Shown here one piece after another: positions 1-7,422 of a stretch of DNA of 11,009 nt (positions are counted from its first letter, which is position 1; each line of letters starts with the position of its first letter). The notes under the pieces were generated by a model. The model made no database searches. It saw only the letters and a program-made list of their open reading frames with translations, and was not told where the DNA came from. Both the position numbers and the translations under genes were made by a program. The stretch is from Psychroflexus sp. (GTDB lineage: Bacteria; Bacteroidota; Bacteroidia; Flavobacteriales; Flavobacteriaceae). The stretch lies in assembly GCA_007116535.1 (NCBI GenBank), contig SKIG01000009.1, positions 1 to 11,009 of the forward strand, written 5' to 3'.

Positions 1-78
1 CTCGATTCCAACGGAGTTATTCTCAAAAAGAATATCTCTATGAAGGAATTGGCCGAGTTTTTGGAGAAAAATTTGTAG
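1..78 (+). CDS. C-terminal end of a probable thioredoxin-fold protein (partial)
   Basis: Frame 1 is open from the window edge to a TAG at 76-78 and gives 25 residues (LDSNGVILKKNISMKELAEF, then LEKNL). The pattern 'D-x-N-G-V-I-x-K-x-N', then a short amphipathic helix ending in Leu-Glu-Lys, is what the last strand and helix of TlpA/AhpC-type thioredoxin-like proteins look like in Bacteroidota. The CxxC active site would lie outside the window, so the assignment rests on the tail alone and could be wrong. The next gene starts about 120 bases on, past a candidate terminator, so the two are probably not co-transcribed. A short hairpin (TAGGC, AAAAA, GCCTA; 76-90) covers the stop codon. Confidence 0.5.
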   Translation, partial: LDSNGVILKKNISMKELAEFLEKNL

Positions 79-112
79 GCAAAAAGCCTAAGATTCGGTA
101 ATGTCAAATAAA

Positions 113-139
113 TGACAGATTAACTCCTGTCAATTTTTT
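113..139 (+). terminator. Likely intrinsic terminator of the partial upstream gene
   Basis: TGACAG (113-118) and CTGTCA (127-132) form a perfect 6-bp stem around an 8-base loop. A T-rich run follows at once (ATTTTTTATTTTA from 133). The stem is short and only half G/C, so termination may be modest. The position, 35 bases after the first stop codon and before the next gene, fits. Confidence 0.5.
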
Positions 140-196
140 ATTTTATTTCAGAAAAATCTTAAAAAAAAAGTGTTGTTTTGCCCAAAAGTAATTTCA

Positions 197-1171
197 ATGA
201 AGCAACTTGCCGCATACCAACAAACATTTCTTGATTACTTATCAAAGCAAAACTATCAGAAAAATCCACTTGGTTTATATGAGCCTATCGACTATATCAT
301 GCACTTGGATGGAAAGCGTCTGCGACCTATTTTAGTAATGATGGCTGCGGAAGCATTTGGAAAAAATACAGAAGAAGCCTTGCCAGCGGCATTAGCGATT
401 GAGTGTTTTCATAACTTTAGCTTGGTGCACGACGATATTATGGACAATGCAAGTTTGCGTCGAGGAAAAGCTACGGTTCACGAAAAATGGGATGTCAATA
501 CGGGAATTCTGTCGGGCGATGCCATGCTAATTTTATGTTACCAATACTTTGAAGCCTACGACAATGCGACTTACGCCCAACTCACCAAGTTATTTTCTAA
601 AACAGCTATTGAAGTTTGTGAAGGCCAACAATGGGATGTAGAATTTGAAGTTCGCAACGATGTGCAAATGCACGAATACCTCCAAATGATTGAATATAAA
701 CCCGCTGTTTTAGTCGCCGCTGCTTTACAAATGGGCGGTATTATTGCAGGAGCTTCCAAGGAAGACCAAGCGCATATATATCAGTTTGGGCGTTTGTTAG
801 GTATTGCTTTTCAGTTGCAAGACGACTATTTAGATGCCTTTGGAAACCCTGAAACATTCGGAAAAAAAGTTGGGGGAGATATTATCGAGAACAAAAAAAC
901 TTACCTTTACTTAAAAGCAATAGAACTTTCTTCTGAAAAAGACAAAAACCAATTGGAACATTTGTTTAGCTTATCTGCTATTGATGAAGAAAGTAAAATT
1001 GCTAATGTCAAGGAAATTTTTCAAAGTTGCGGAGCCGATATAGCTACACAAAAGGCGGTAGAAGATTTTACCAATCAAGCTTTTCAGCAACTAGATTCAC
1101 TCCAAATTTCATTGGAGAAAAAAGAGCTATTAAAAGGTTTTGGCACTTGGTTGATGAATAGGAGTAAGTAG
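197..1171 (+). CDS. trans-Polyprenyl diphosphate synthase (short- or medium-chain, FPP/GGPP type)
   Basis: This enzyme condenses isopentenyl diphosphate onto allylic diphosphates in the cytoplasm, supplying isoprenoid precursors (quinone tails, carotenoids, undecaprenyl carrier). The 324-residue product has the family landmarks: GKRLRP near residue 39, a first Asp-rich motif DDIMD (79-83) followed by LRRG, and a second motif QLQDDYLD (206-213) followed by a lysine-rich loop (GKKVGGD). The first motif is the plain DDxxD form, without the two-residue insertion of E. coli IspA. Phe occupies the fifth position before it (FSLVHDD). In this family an aromatic residue there usually limits the product to C15-C20, so FPP or GGPP synthase is inferred over octaprenyl synthase. 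The frame is also open from a GTG at 170, but family alignments normally begin near MKQLAAYQQ, so the ATG at 197 was chosen. No good terminator follows the stop. Confidence 0.9.
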   Translation: MKQLAAYQQTFLDYLSKQNYQKNPLGLYEPIDYIMHLDGKRLRPILVMMAAEAFGKNTEEALPAALAIECFHNFSLVHDDIMDNASLRRGKATVHEKWDVNTGILSGDAMLILCYQYFEAYDNATYAQLTKLFSKTAIEVCEGQQWDVEFEVRNDVQMHEYLQMIEYKPAVLVAAALQMGGIIAGASKEDQAHIYQFGRLLGIAFQLQDDYLDAFGNPETFGKKVGGDIIENKKTYLYLKAIELSSEKDKNQLEHLFSLSAIDEESKIANVKEIFQSCGADIATQKAVEDFTNQAFQQLDSLQISLEKKELLKGFGTWLMNRSK

Positions 1172-1563
1172 GCTTTGCAATAGTAAAACTGTTAGCCAAC
1201 AAAAATGTAAGTAATAAAGTTTTAGCAGAAAGCTGAATAAAGCAACTACATCTTAGATATGCATTATTTTAGTTTTTTACAACTAGATTTAATAGCTATT
1301 TCTCAAACCTTTCCACAAAAGTATTCAGACAGGATGCCTCAAACAAGTCTAAACCCAAAAGGCATTGAAAAAAAATTTTTGTTTTTGAACAAAGTGGTTT
1401 ATTAACTTAACTGATGATCATAAATTTGTGCGTAATAAAAGTAGTGTTTTTCGAATTAATTTCATTTTTCAATCCACTTACTAAATTTTCAAAAATACCC
1501 CTTAACGGGTATTTTGATTAGTATAAATAATTGGTTTTTTTGCATAAACAATTAATTATAATC
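1172..1563. other. Gene-free AT-rich intergenic stretch
   Basis: I found no convincing ORF or RNA gene in these 392 bases. Two hairpins stand out. One pairs ATGCCT (1334-1339) with AGGCAT (1360-1365) across a 20-base loop and is followed by an A/T run; it is a weak terminator candidate. The other is the strong inverted repeat at 1492-1515, given its own entry. The stretch is long for this window and could hold a decayed gene or an unrecognised small RNA. Confidence 0.6.
1492..1515. promoter_or_regulatory. Perfect 9-bp inverted repeat upstream of the lipoprotein gene
   Basis: AAAATACCC (1492-1500) and GGGTATTTT (1507-1515) are exact reverse complements around the spacer CTTAAC. The element ends 48 bases before the lipoprotein ATG. 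It abuts a TTG (1514-1516) that sits 18 bases before TTTTTTTG (1535-1542), a weak match to the Bacteroidota promoter pattern. Its place at the upstream edge of a possible promoter suits a site for a dimeric regulator. The A-rich 5' arm and T-rich 3' arm would also suit a bidirectional terminator. The sequence alone does not decide between these. Confidence 0.45.
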
Positions 1564-1950
1564 ATGAAAAATAAGATTACATTAATCTTTTTAGTTTTAT
1601 CAACTATGCTTTTTACATCATGTGATAATGATGATGATAATATCGGCGCAACTGCAGAAATTACAGTTTTTGAGAACGGAACACCACAATCAGGTGTTAC
1701 GGTTCACATGTTTAGAAGTAACCAAGGTCCAAATTCTAATTTCTTTAGACCTTTTTATGGTAACAGATCCGTAGTTACAGATTCTGATGGGAAAGCAGTT
1801 TTTTTATTGAGAGAAACTTTTGACCTAGAAATTGTAAATCCTCAAACGACTATATATTTTGGCGTGTTTGGTCCTAATGACCAAGCCTTAGGTCATACAG
1901 GTGTTACAGTACAGATTGGTGAAAATGTAAGTGCAAACATCAATCTTTAA
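1564..1950 (+). CDS. Small lipoprotein with a prealbumin-like / carboxypeptidase-regulatory-like domain
   Basis: The 128-residue product starts with a lipoprotein signal: Lys2 and Lys4, a hydrophobic core (residues 5-17) and a lipobox-like LFTSC with the lipidated cysteine at 20. The next residues are DNDDD. An acidic run directly after the cysteine resembles the lipoprotein export signal that sends Bacteroidota lipoproteins to the outer face of the outer membrane, so surface exposure is inferred. Residues 31-128 look like one beta-sandwich: ITVFENGTPQSGVTVHMF, then VTDSDGKAVFLL, then TIYFGVF and GVTVQIGENVSANINL. The 'G-x-x-x-x-G-V-x-V ... T-D-x-D-G-x-A' pattern is typical of transthyretin-like or CarboxypepD_reg-like folds. 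The specific role is unknown. The frame is open from 1531, but the signal peptide fixes the ATG at 1564. The gene appears monocistronic, with a strong terminator 40 bases on. Confidence 0.8.
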   Translation: MKNKITLIFLVLSTMLFTSCDNDDDNIGATAEITVFENGTPQSGVTVHMFRSNQGPNSNFFRPFYGNRSVVTDSDGKAVFLLRETFDLEIVNPQTTIYFGVFGPNDQALGHTGVTVQIGENVSANINL

Positions 1951-1990
1951 TTATCGAAATAACTTAAAATATATATGTAAGCTACATACG

Positions 1991-2026
1991 AAAAAGAGTT
2001 CAAAAAATAATTTTGAGCTCTTTTTT
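1991..2026 (+). terminator. Strong intrinsic terminator after the lipoprotein gene
   Basis: A 15-bp stem forms between 1991-2005 (AAAAAGAGTTCAAAA) and 2011-2025 (TTTTGAGCTCTTTTT) around the loop AATAA, with a single G-U wobble. The 3' arm ends in a run of six T. The A-rich 5' arm means it could also work in the opposite direction. Confidence 0.8.
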
Positions 2027-2057
2027 ACTTTTACATAGTTTCTCTTTGCTAATTGAA

Positions 2058-2088
2058 TTGCCTTGACGTTTAATTTTGCGTATTTTTG
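2058..2088 (+). promoter_or_regulatory. Bacteroidota-type promoter for polA
   Basis: TTG (2058-2060) and TATTTTTG (2081-2088) are 20 bases apart, matching the -33 TTG / -7 TAnnTTTG promoter of the Bacteroidota primary sigma factor. Transcription would start a few bases after 2088 and give a leader of about 48 bases before the polA ATG. Confidence 0.6.
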
Positions 2089-2140
2089 AATTTGAAGTTA
2101 AATTACCTTAAACTAAATAATTCACAAAGAAAATACTACT

Positions 2141-4966
2141 ATGTCGGAACAAAAGAGACTTTTCCTACTTGATGCTTATGCCTTGATTTTTAGAGGCTAC
2201 TATGCGTTTATCAAAAATCCAAGAATCAATTCCAAGGGGCAAGATACTTCTGCTATTATGGGATTTATAAATTCACTTTTTGATGTTATCAAGCGGGAAA
2301 AGCCCAACCTACTTGCGGTTTGTTTTGACAAAGGAGGGAGCAGTGCGCGTACCGAAATGTACGAAGATTACAAAGCCAATCGAGATGAAACTCCACAAGC
2401 AATTCGCGACGCAGTGCCTATTATTCAAGATATACTTCGTGCGATGGAGATTCCCGTCATGGAAATTGAAGGCATCGAAGCCGACGACATTATTGGTACG
2501 CTCGCAAAACAAGCCGAAAAAGAAGGTTTCCGAGTGTATATGGTCACCCCTGATAAAGATTTTGCACAACTTGTTTCTGAAAATATTTTTATGTACAAAC
2601 CCGCCCGAATGGGTAACGGAATCGAAAAATGGGGGATTCCTGAAGTACAAGAAAAATTTGGTGTAAAAGAACCGCTTCAAGTTATTGATTTTTTAGGAAT
2701 GATGGGCGATTCAGCAGATAATATTCCAGGGCTACCCGGCGTTGGCGAAAAAACAGCCAAGAAATTTTTAGCTGAATTCGGTAGCATGGAAAACCTGCTT
2801 GCCAATACCGATCAACTAAAAGGTAAAATGAAAGAGAAAGTTGAAGCCAACAAAGAACTGGGGCTTCTTTCTAAGGAATTGGCAACTATTTTCACCGATT
2901 GTGCAGTTACCTTTAACGCTAAAGATTTCGAGTTATCGACGCCCGATGTCGAAAAGGTGGTTGAAATTTTCAAAGAACTTGAATTTAGACGACTTACCGA
3001 AACTTTTATCAGCATGTTCAATTCTCCTGAAGAGGTGGCAAAAGAAAGCAAAACAAACGCTCCCAAACCTGAAGCGGGCGCAGGTCAGTTTTCTTTGTTT
3101 GGAAATGTAACAAGCGAAGATGTAAAAGCAGAGGATTTTCAAGGTTACCAAACTTTAGCTTCAACCGATCACCACTACCAATATGTGCAGGGAAAAATGG
3201 CAACTAAGCTTTTTGTGGACAAACTAATGCAACAAAAAGAAGTATGTTTTGATACAGAAACAACTTCTCTTAATACACTTGACGCCAAATTAGTAGGGAT
3301 TGCTTTTTCATGGGAAAAAGGAAAAGGTTACTACCTTCCTTTTCCTGAAGAAAATGAAACCGAAGCAGTTAATGAGTTGATCGAACAGTTGAAACCTTTT
3401 TTTGCTAAAGAAGATTGCTTAAAAATCGGTCAAAACCTAAAATACGATATCAAGGTGCTTGCCAATTACGGAATTGAAGTAAAGACGCCAATCTTTGACA
3501 CGATGTTGGCGCATTACATCATCAATCCTGATATGCGCCATAACATGGATATTTTAGCCGAAACCTACCTCAATTATTCGCCTATGCCAATCCAAGACTT
3601 AATTGGTAAAAAGGGGAAAAACCAATTGTCTATGCGTGAAGTCAGTTTAGAAAAAATTACTGAATACGCAGTTGAAGATGCGGATATTACGTTTCAGTTG
3701 AAGGATTTCTTTGCCAAAGAACTTAAAGAGGCGCATAACGAACATTTGTATCACAAGTTAGAAATTCCCTTACTCAGCGTATTAGCATCCATGGAATTGG
3801 AAGGCATCAAGGTAGATAGCGATATGCTAGCTAAACTTTCTGAGCAACTTTCTGAGGACTTGGATCGACTAGAGAAAAACATTTACGAACAAGCGGGAGA
3901 AGAATTCAATATTGGTTCGCCGAAGCAATTAGGAGATATTTTGTTCGATAAATTGAGCATTGCAAAAAAACATAAAAAAACAAAATCAGGTCAATATTCA
4001 ACAGCGGAAGATGTGTTATCTTTTTTCAAAAACGATCACCAAATTGTTGCAGATGTATTGGAATGGCGTGGCTTAAGTAAACTAAAAAGTACTTATGTAG
4101 ATGCTTTGCCGAAGCAGATTCACCCATCCACAGGGCGAGTTCACACCGAATTCATGCAAACCGTAGCAGCCACAGGTCGTTTGAGCTCAAACAACCCCAA
4201 CTTACAAAACATTCCTATACGAACGGAACGCGGTAGAGAGGTGCGAAAAGCATTTGTTCCAAGGGATGAAAATCATGTACTATTAGCGGCCGATTACTCA
4301 CAAATTGAACTTCGCATCATAGCTTCTTTAAGTCAAGAAACTACCATGATTGAAGCTTTTAATAATGGTGAAGACATCCACGCTTCGACGGCTTCAAAAG
4401 TTTTTGGCGTTCCTATTGAAGAAGTTACCCGAGAACAACGAAGCAATGCCAAGACCGTTAATTTTGGAATAATTTATGGTGTTTCGGCTTTTGGTCTAAG
4501 CAACCAAACCGATTTAAGTAGAAGCGAATCCAAAGATTTGATTGATGCTTACTACCAAACCTACCCAAAACTAAGAGCGTACATAGACGAACAAATTGAC
4601 TTTGCTCGCGAAGAGGGTTATGTTAAAACAGTAATGGGCAGAAGGCGTTACCTAAAAGACATCAACGCTAGAAACAATGTTGTTCGTGGAGCAGCCGAGC
4701 GAAACGCTGTAAATGCTCCCGTACAAGGAAGTGCTGCCGATATCATTAAAGTAGCGATGATTAATATTCATCAGAAATTAACGGAAGCTAACTTCAAAAC
4801 TAAAATGCTCCTTCAAGTGCATGATGAATTGATTTTTGATGTTCCCAAAGAAGAACTCGAGCATGTCAAATCATTAATCAAACAAGAAATGGAGAATGCT
4901 TATGCTTTAGATGTACCTTTAGTGGTAGATATGGGTGTTGGTCTAAATTGGTTGGAAGCGCATTAA
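2141..4966 (+). CDS. polA: DNA polymerase I
   Basis: This enzyme fills gaps in repair and removes RNA primers from Okazaki fragments. The 941 residues hold three domains. Residues 1-290 are a 5' nuclease with acidic metal ligands in LLDAY (D11), IEADD (113-116) and TPDKD (136-140), plus the helix-hairpin-helix GLPGVGEKTAKKF (197-209). Residues about 340-530 are a 3'-5' exonuclease that looks active: DTET (371-374), NLKYD (432-436) and YAVED (509-513) keep the metal-binding Asp/Glu and the Tyr. Residues 540-941 are the polymerase: motif A DYSQIE (718-723), motif B with R767, K771, F775 and Y779, and motif C HDE (894-896). Phe rather than Tyr at 775 corresponds to E. coli F762, the position that influences dideoxynucleotide selection. 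The linker between the two nuclease domains holds QFSLF (316-320), a match to the beta-clamp-binding consensus. The gene has its own promoter. No clear hairpin terminator directly follows the stop. Confidence 0.97.
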   Translation: MSEQKRLFLLDAYALIFRGYYAFIKNPRINSKGQDTSAIMGFINSLFDVIKREKPNLLAVCFDKGGSSARTEMYEDYKANRDETPQAIRDAVPIIQDILRAMEIPVMEIEGIEADDIIGTLAKQAEKEGFRVYMVTPDKDFAQLVSENIFMYKPARMGNGIEKWGIPEVQEKFGVKEPLQVIDFLGMMGDSADNIPGLPGVGEKTAKKFLAEFGSMENLLANTDQLKGKMKEKVEANKELGLLSKELATIFTDCAVTFNAKDFELSTPDVEKVVEIFKELEFRRLTETFISMFNSPEEVAKESKTNAPKPEAGAGQFSLFGNVTSEDVKAEDFQGYQTLASTDHHYQYVQGKMATKLFVDKLMQQKEVCFDTETTSLNTLDAKLVGIAFSWEKGKGYYLPFPEENETEAVNELIEQLKPFFAKEDCLKIGQNLKYDIKVLANYGIEVKTPIFDTMLAHYIINPDMRHNMDILAETYLNYSPMPIQDLIGKKGKNQLSMREVSLEKITEYAVEDADITFQLKDFFAKELKEAHNEHLYHKLEIPLLSVLASMELEGIKVDSDMLAKLSEQLSEDLDRLEKNIYEQAGEEFNIGSPKQLGDILFDKLSIAKKHKKTKSGQYSTAEDVLSFFKNDHQIVADVLEWRGLSKLKSTYVDALPKQIHPSTGRVHTEFMQTVAATGRLSSNNPNLQNIPIRTERGREVRKAFVPRDENHVLLAADYSQIELRIIASLSQETTMIEAFNNGEDIHASTASKVFGVPIEEVTREQRSNAKTVNFGIIYGVSAFGLSNQTDLSRSESKDLIDAYYQTYPKLRAYIDEQIDFAREEGYVKTVMGRRRYLKDINARNNVVRGAAERNAVNAPVQGSAADIIKVAMINIHQKLTEANFKTKMLLQVHDELIFDVPKEELEHVKSLIKQEMENAYALDVPLVVDMGVGLNWLEAH

Positions 4967-5036
4967 ATTAGACCTAAGTTTTTTTGCTTCTTGAAATAGA
5001 GTATCTTCTTTTTTACCGAAAATAACCTAATGAAAA

Positions 5037-5131
5037 CTCGCGTGAGGGATAGTAGTGGAAAGCCCACAGCGAGGAACGAGCGAGGACTTGCAGCGGATAG
5101 CCCGGTCTCGTTTGTAAAACGAGACACGCCC
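5037..5131. repeat. GC-rich structured element, probably a dispersed flavobacterial repeat or non-coding RNA
   Basis: By hand count 56 of 95 bases are G or C, far above the surroundings. The plus strand can fold: GCGT (5040-5043) pairs with ACGC (5126-5129) as an outer stem. GTCTCGTTT (5105-5113) pairs perfectly with AAACGAGAC (5117-5125) across a 3-base loop and stacks directly on the outer stem. GTGG (5055-5058) pairs with CCAC (5064-5067). The phrase AGTGGAAAGCCC (5054-5065) recurs in altered form as AGCGGATAGCCC (5092-5103). From memory, very similar blocks (a GCGTGAGGGATAG start and GCGGATAGCCCG near the end) are scattered between genes in many flavobacterial genomes; I could not check this here. 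It lies 70 bases after polA and about 106 bases before the transporter gene. A transcript tail, processed RNA or mobile repeat are all possible. The antisense frame through it is not a real protein. Confidence 0.6.
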
Positions 5132-5237
5132 AAAAGATTCGTAATCTGAATGGTGTTTTATTAGTGATTCTTAAATCTAAGTCGAGTTTTTTGCGAAAAT
5201 GTATTATTTTGCGTGCTTGTAATTTAACACTAGATGC

Positions 5238-7337
5238 ATGAAGACCAACCTCGAGCACCAACAGCCTTTTAATTTTTTTGACACCCAAGTTTTGGGACAT
5301 CCGGCAGGATTGTTTGTTTTGTTTTTTACCGAAATGTGGGAGCGTTTTTCGTATTATGGGATGCGTGCTATTTTGGTGCTTTTCTTGGTGAGTTCGTTTG
5401 GATTAGGGGGTTGGGATTGGCCGCGTGAACACGCACTTGCGCTTTACGGAACCTACACAGCACTTGTTTATTTGACGCCTATTTTGGGGGGATATTTGGC
5501 TGACAAATACCTCGGTTACCAAAAAGCCGTTGTCATCGGTGCGTTGATTATGACGCTCGGTCACGCCTTTATGGCGATTGAAATTGCACACATTTTTATG
5601 TATCTCGGGATTGGTGGTCTGATAATCGGAAATGGTTTTTTTAAGCCCAATATGACCTCGATTATTTCTGAATTGTACAAAGATTTTCCTGAGAAAAAAG
5701 ACGGGGCTTACACCATTTTTTATATGGGTGTGAATGCCGGTGCCTTCCTTGGAATTCTGCTATGTGGCTACTTGGGAGAAAAAGTTGGCTGGAGTTATGG
5801 CTTCGGGCTTGCAGGAATTTTTATGTTGTTTGGGATGCTTCAGTTTTATTTTTCGAGAGCTATTTTTGGGGAAGCAGGAAAAACTCCTCCAAAAGTTGAA
5901 AAAACAGAGGCTTCTGAAAAAGCTAAACTCGAGTTTGAAGGAGATAGACTAAATCCGTTTTTACCCATTGATTTAATTCTGATTGGAATTTCTGTGATTT
6001 TAGGTTTGGTGTGGATCATTAACGACCCAGCGGCTAAAATTGGAGGTACTAATTTTCTTGAATTTGGAGGAGAGGATTATTCGAATCATGTAGTGTTAGT
6101 GGCGCTATTTTCATTTTTAGCAGTGTTGGTTTTGCGGATTCTTCGTTACCCTGCTATTATTCGAGATAGAATGGTAGCCATTATTTTCTTTGCGATTTTT
6201 ACGGTTTGTTTCTGGGCAAGTTTTGAACAAGCAGGTGGGTCGATGACCATTTTTGCGAAAGATTATACCGACAGAGTCATGTCGGGCGACTGGGCGCTTA
6301 TTTTTATGGTTGCTAATACGCTGATTACCATTGTTCCGGTGGCTATTATAACTTGGGTTTTGTTTTTACTGTTTAAGAAAACATCCAAAAACTATCCCTT
6401 GGCAAGCCTTACTTTAGGAATCAGTTTTGTGTTGATTTGGTCGATTATTATATGGATGCTGAATCGAGATTTCAATTCAACGGCCTACGTGGTGGAATAT
6501 CCCGTCATTGAAATTGAACAGTTTGACGAGAAAGGAAAACTTCTTACAGACGAAGATGGAAATCCTGAATACCAAGTGAAAGCTATTACAGAAGGTACAA
6601 AAGTTGAAGCTTCGGCGCAAGTTTCAACTCGGTCGATTACCATTATTGAACCCGTTAGTTTTGAAGTTGGCGAACGCATGCAGATACTCGATGTAGACAA
6701 AAAAGGGAATTTTATTTACCTCAGCGAAAGTAACCAAGAAAGCATCCGAAAAGCTAGTTTAGAAGGCGAGGACACAGGTATTGTAAGTGCTGAAATTAAG
6801 CGTATTAAGGACAATGAAGTCGAAATTCCTGCTACTTGGTTCCTTATTCTAAATTCGTTATTTATTATCATGTTTGCTCCATTATTTTCTAAGTGGTGGG
6901 AGAGCAAACACAATCCAAGTGGCTCGATGAAATATGGGCTAGGGTTGATTTTACTCGGTTTAGGATTTGGTGCTTTGGCATTTGGTTCGATGGGGATAGA
7001 GCAAGGAGCAAAAGTTGCTTCAGTAAGTATCATTTGGTTAGTATTGGCATACCTTTTTCACACCTTGGGAGAATTATGCCTTTCTCCTGTTGCGCTTTCC
7101 TACATCAGTAAATTGGTCCCTGGTAGAATGATTGCCATGATGTTTGGAATTTGGTACATTGCCATTGCCATTGGAAATAAACTAGCCGGAAGTATGGGAG
7201 GAAAAATCGACGAAATTACCGAAGAATACTCCATGACCACTTTCTTCTTAATATTTACATTGGTTCCTGCTGGTTTCGGCTTATTGGCAATTTTACTCAA
7301 TCCACTTTTGAAGAAATTGATGCATGGGGTAAGATAG
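5238..7337 (+). CDS. Proton-dependent oligopeptide transporter (POT/PTR2 family) with extra helices and a periplasmic insert
   Basis: This inner-membrane symporter would take up di- and tripeptides driven by protons. Family signatures are clear: the TM1 motif TEMWERFSYYG (31-41, ExxERFxYYG), GGYLADKYLG (84-93), the TM4-TM5 segment with GNGFFKPN and FYMGVNAGAFLG, the TM7 FEQ (E330) and the TM10 GELCLSP (E612). At 699 residues it is about 200 longer than the usual bacterial transporters. The excess lies between the canonical TM7 (ending near 335) and TM8 (from about 531, IPATWFLILNSLF). It consists of two added hydrophobic segments (about 352-380 and 388-408) and a hydrophilic, beta-rich stretch (about 410-530). 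Counting helices places that stretch in the periplasm, with the lysine-rich loop between the added helices in the cytoplasm. I recall Bacteroidota homologues with similar extra length, so this is probably a lineage form and not a fusion artefact. Substrate preference cannot be read from the sequence. Confidence 0.92.
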   Translation: MKTNLEHQQPFNFFDTQVLGHPAGLFVLFFTEMWERFSYYGMRAILVLFLVSSFGLGGWDWPREHALALYGTYTALVYLTPILGGYLADKYLGYQKAVVIGALIMTLGHAFMAIEIAHIFMYLGIGGLIIGNGFFKPNMTSIISELYKDFPEKKDGAYTIFYMGVNAGAFLGILLCGYLGEKVGWSYGFGLAGIFMLFGMLQFYFSRAIFGEAGKTPPKVEKTEASEKAKLEFEGDRLNPFLPIDLILIGISVILGLVWIINDPAAKIGGTNFLEFGGEDYSNHVVLVALFSFLAVLVLRILRYPAIIRDRMVAIIFFAIFTVCFWASFEQAGGSMTIFAKDYTDRVMSGDWALIFMVANTLITIVPVAIITWVLFLLFKKTSKNYPLASLTLGISFVLIWSIIIWMLNRDFNSTAYVVEYPVIEIEQFDEKGKLLTDEDGNPEYQVKAITEGTKVEASAQVSTRSITIIEPVSFEVGERMQILDVDKKGNFIYLSESNQESIRKASLEGEDTGIVSAEIKRIKDNEVEIPATWFLILNSLFIIMFAPLFSKWWESKHNPSGSMKYGLGLILLGLGFGALAFGSMGIEQGAKVASVSIIWLVLAYLFHTLGELCLSPVALSYISKLVPGRMIAMMFGIWYIAIAIGNKLAGSMGGKIDEITEEYSMTTFFLIFTLVPAGFGLLAILLNPLLKKLMHGVR

Positions 7338-7375
7338 TAACATCTTTATTCATTACTATTCTCAAAACATAGAAA

Positions 7376-7405
7376 TTGCACATCTATTAAATTAACCTAT
7401 TTTTG
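7376..7405 (+). promoter_or_regulatory. Bacteroidota-type promoter for lspA
   Basis: TTG (7376-7378) and TATTTTTG (7398-7405) are separated by 19 bases, an excellent match to the -33/-7 consensus. The start codon lies 17 bases after the -7 element, so the leader would be only about a dozen bases. This argues that lspA is transcribed separately from the peptide transporter. Confidence 0.65.
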
Positions 7406-7422
7406 TAGTCAAATTAATTCGC

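Noticed and set aside
170..196. GTG start giving nine more residues to the polyprenyl synthase
   Set aside because: The added residues (VLFCPKVIS) do not resemble the family N-terminus, and the ATG at 197 gives the expected length.
2309..2680. Minus-strand 123-residue frame inside polA
   Set aside because: Fully antisense to the conserved 5' nuclease domain, with no domain signature of its own.
5013..5300. Minus-strand 95-residue frame over the polA-transporter gap
   Set aside because: It is antisense to the structured GC-rich element and runs into the transporter gene; its sequence shows no domain and is explained by the element's base composition.
7334..7359. Hairpin ATAGTAA / TTACTAT across the transporter stop codon as a terminator
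   Set aside because: The stem is A/T-rich with a single C-G pair level per arm, the loop is 12 bases and no T run follows.
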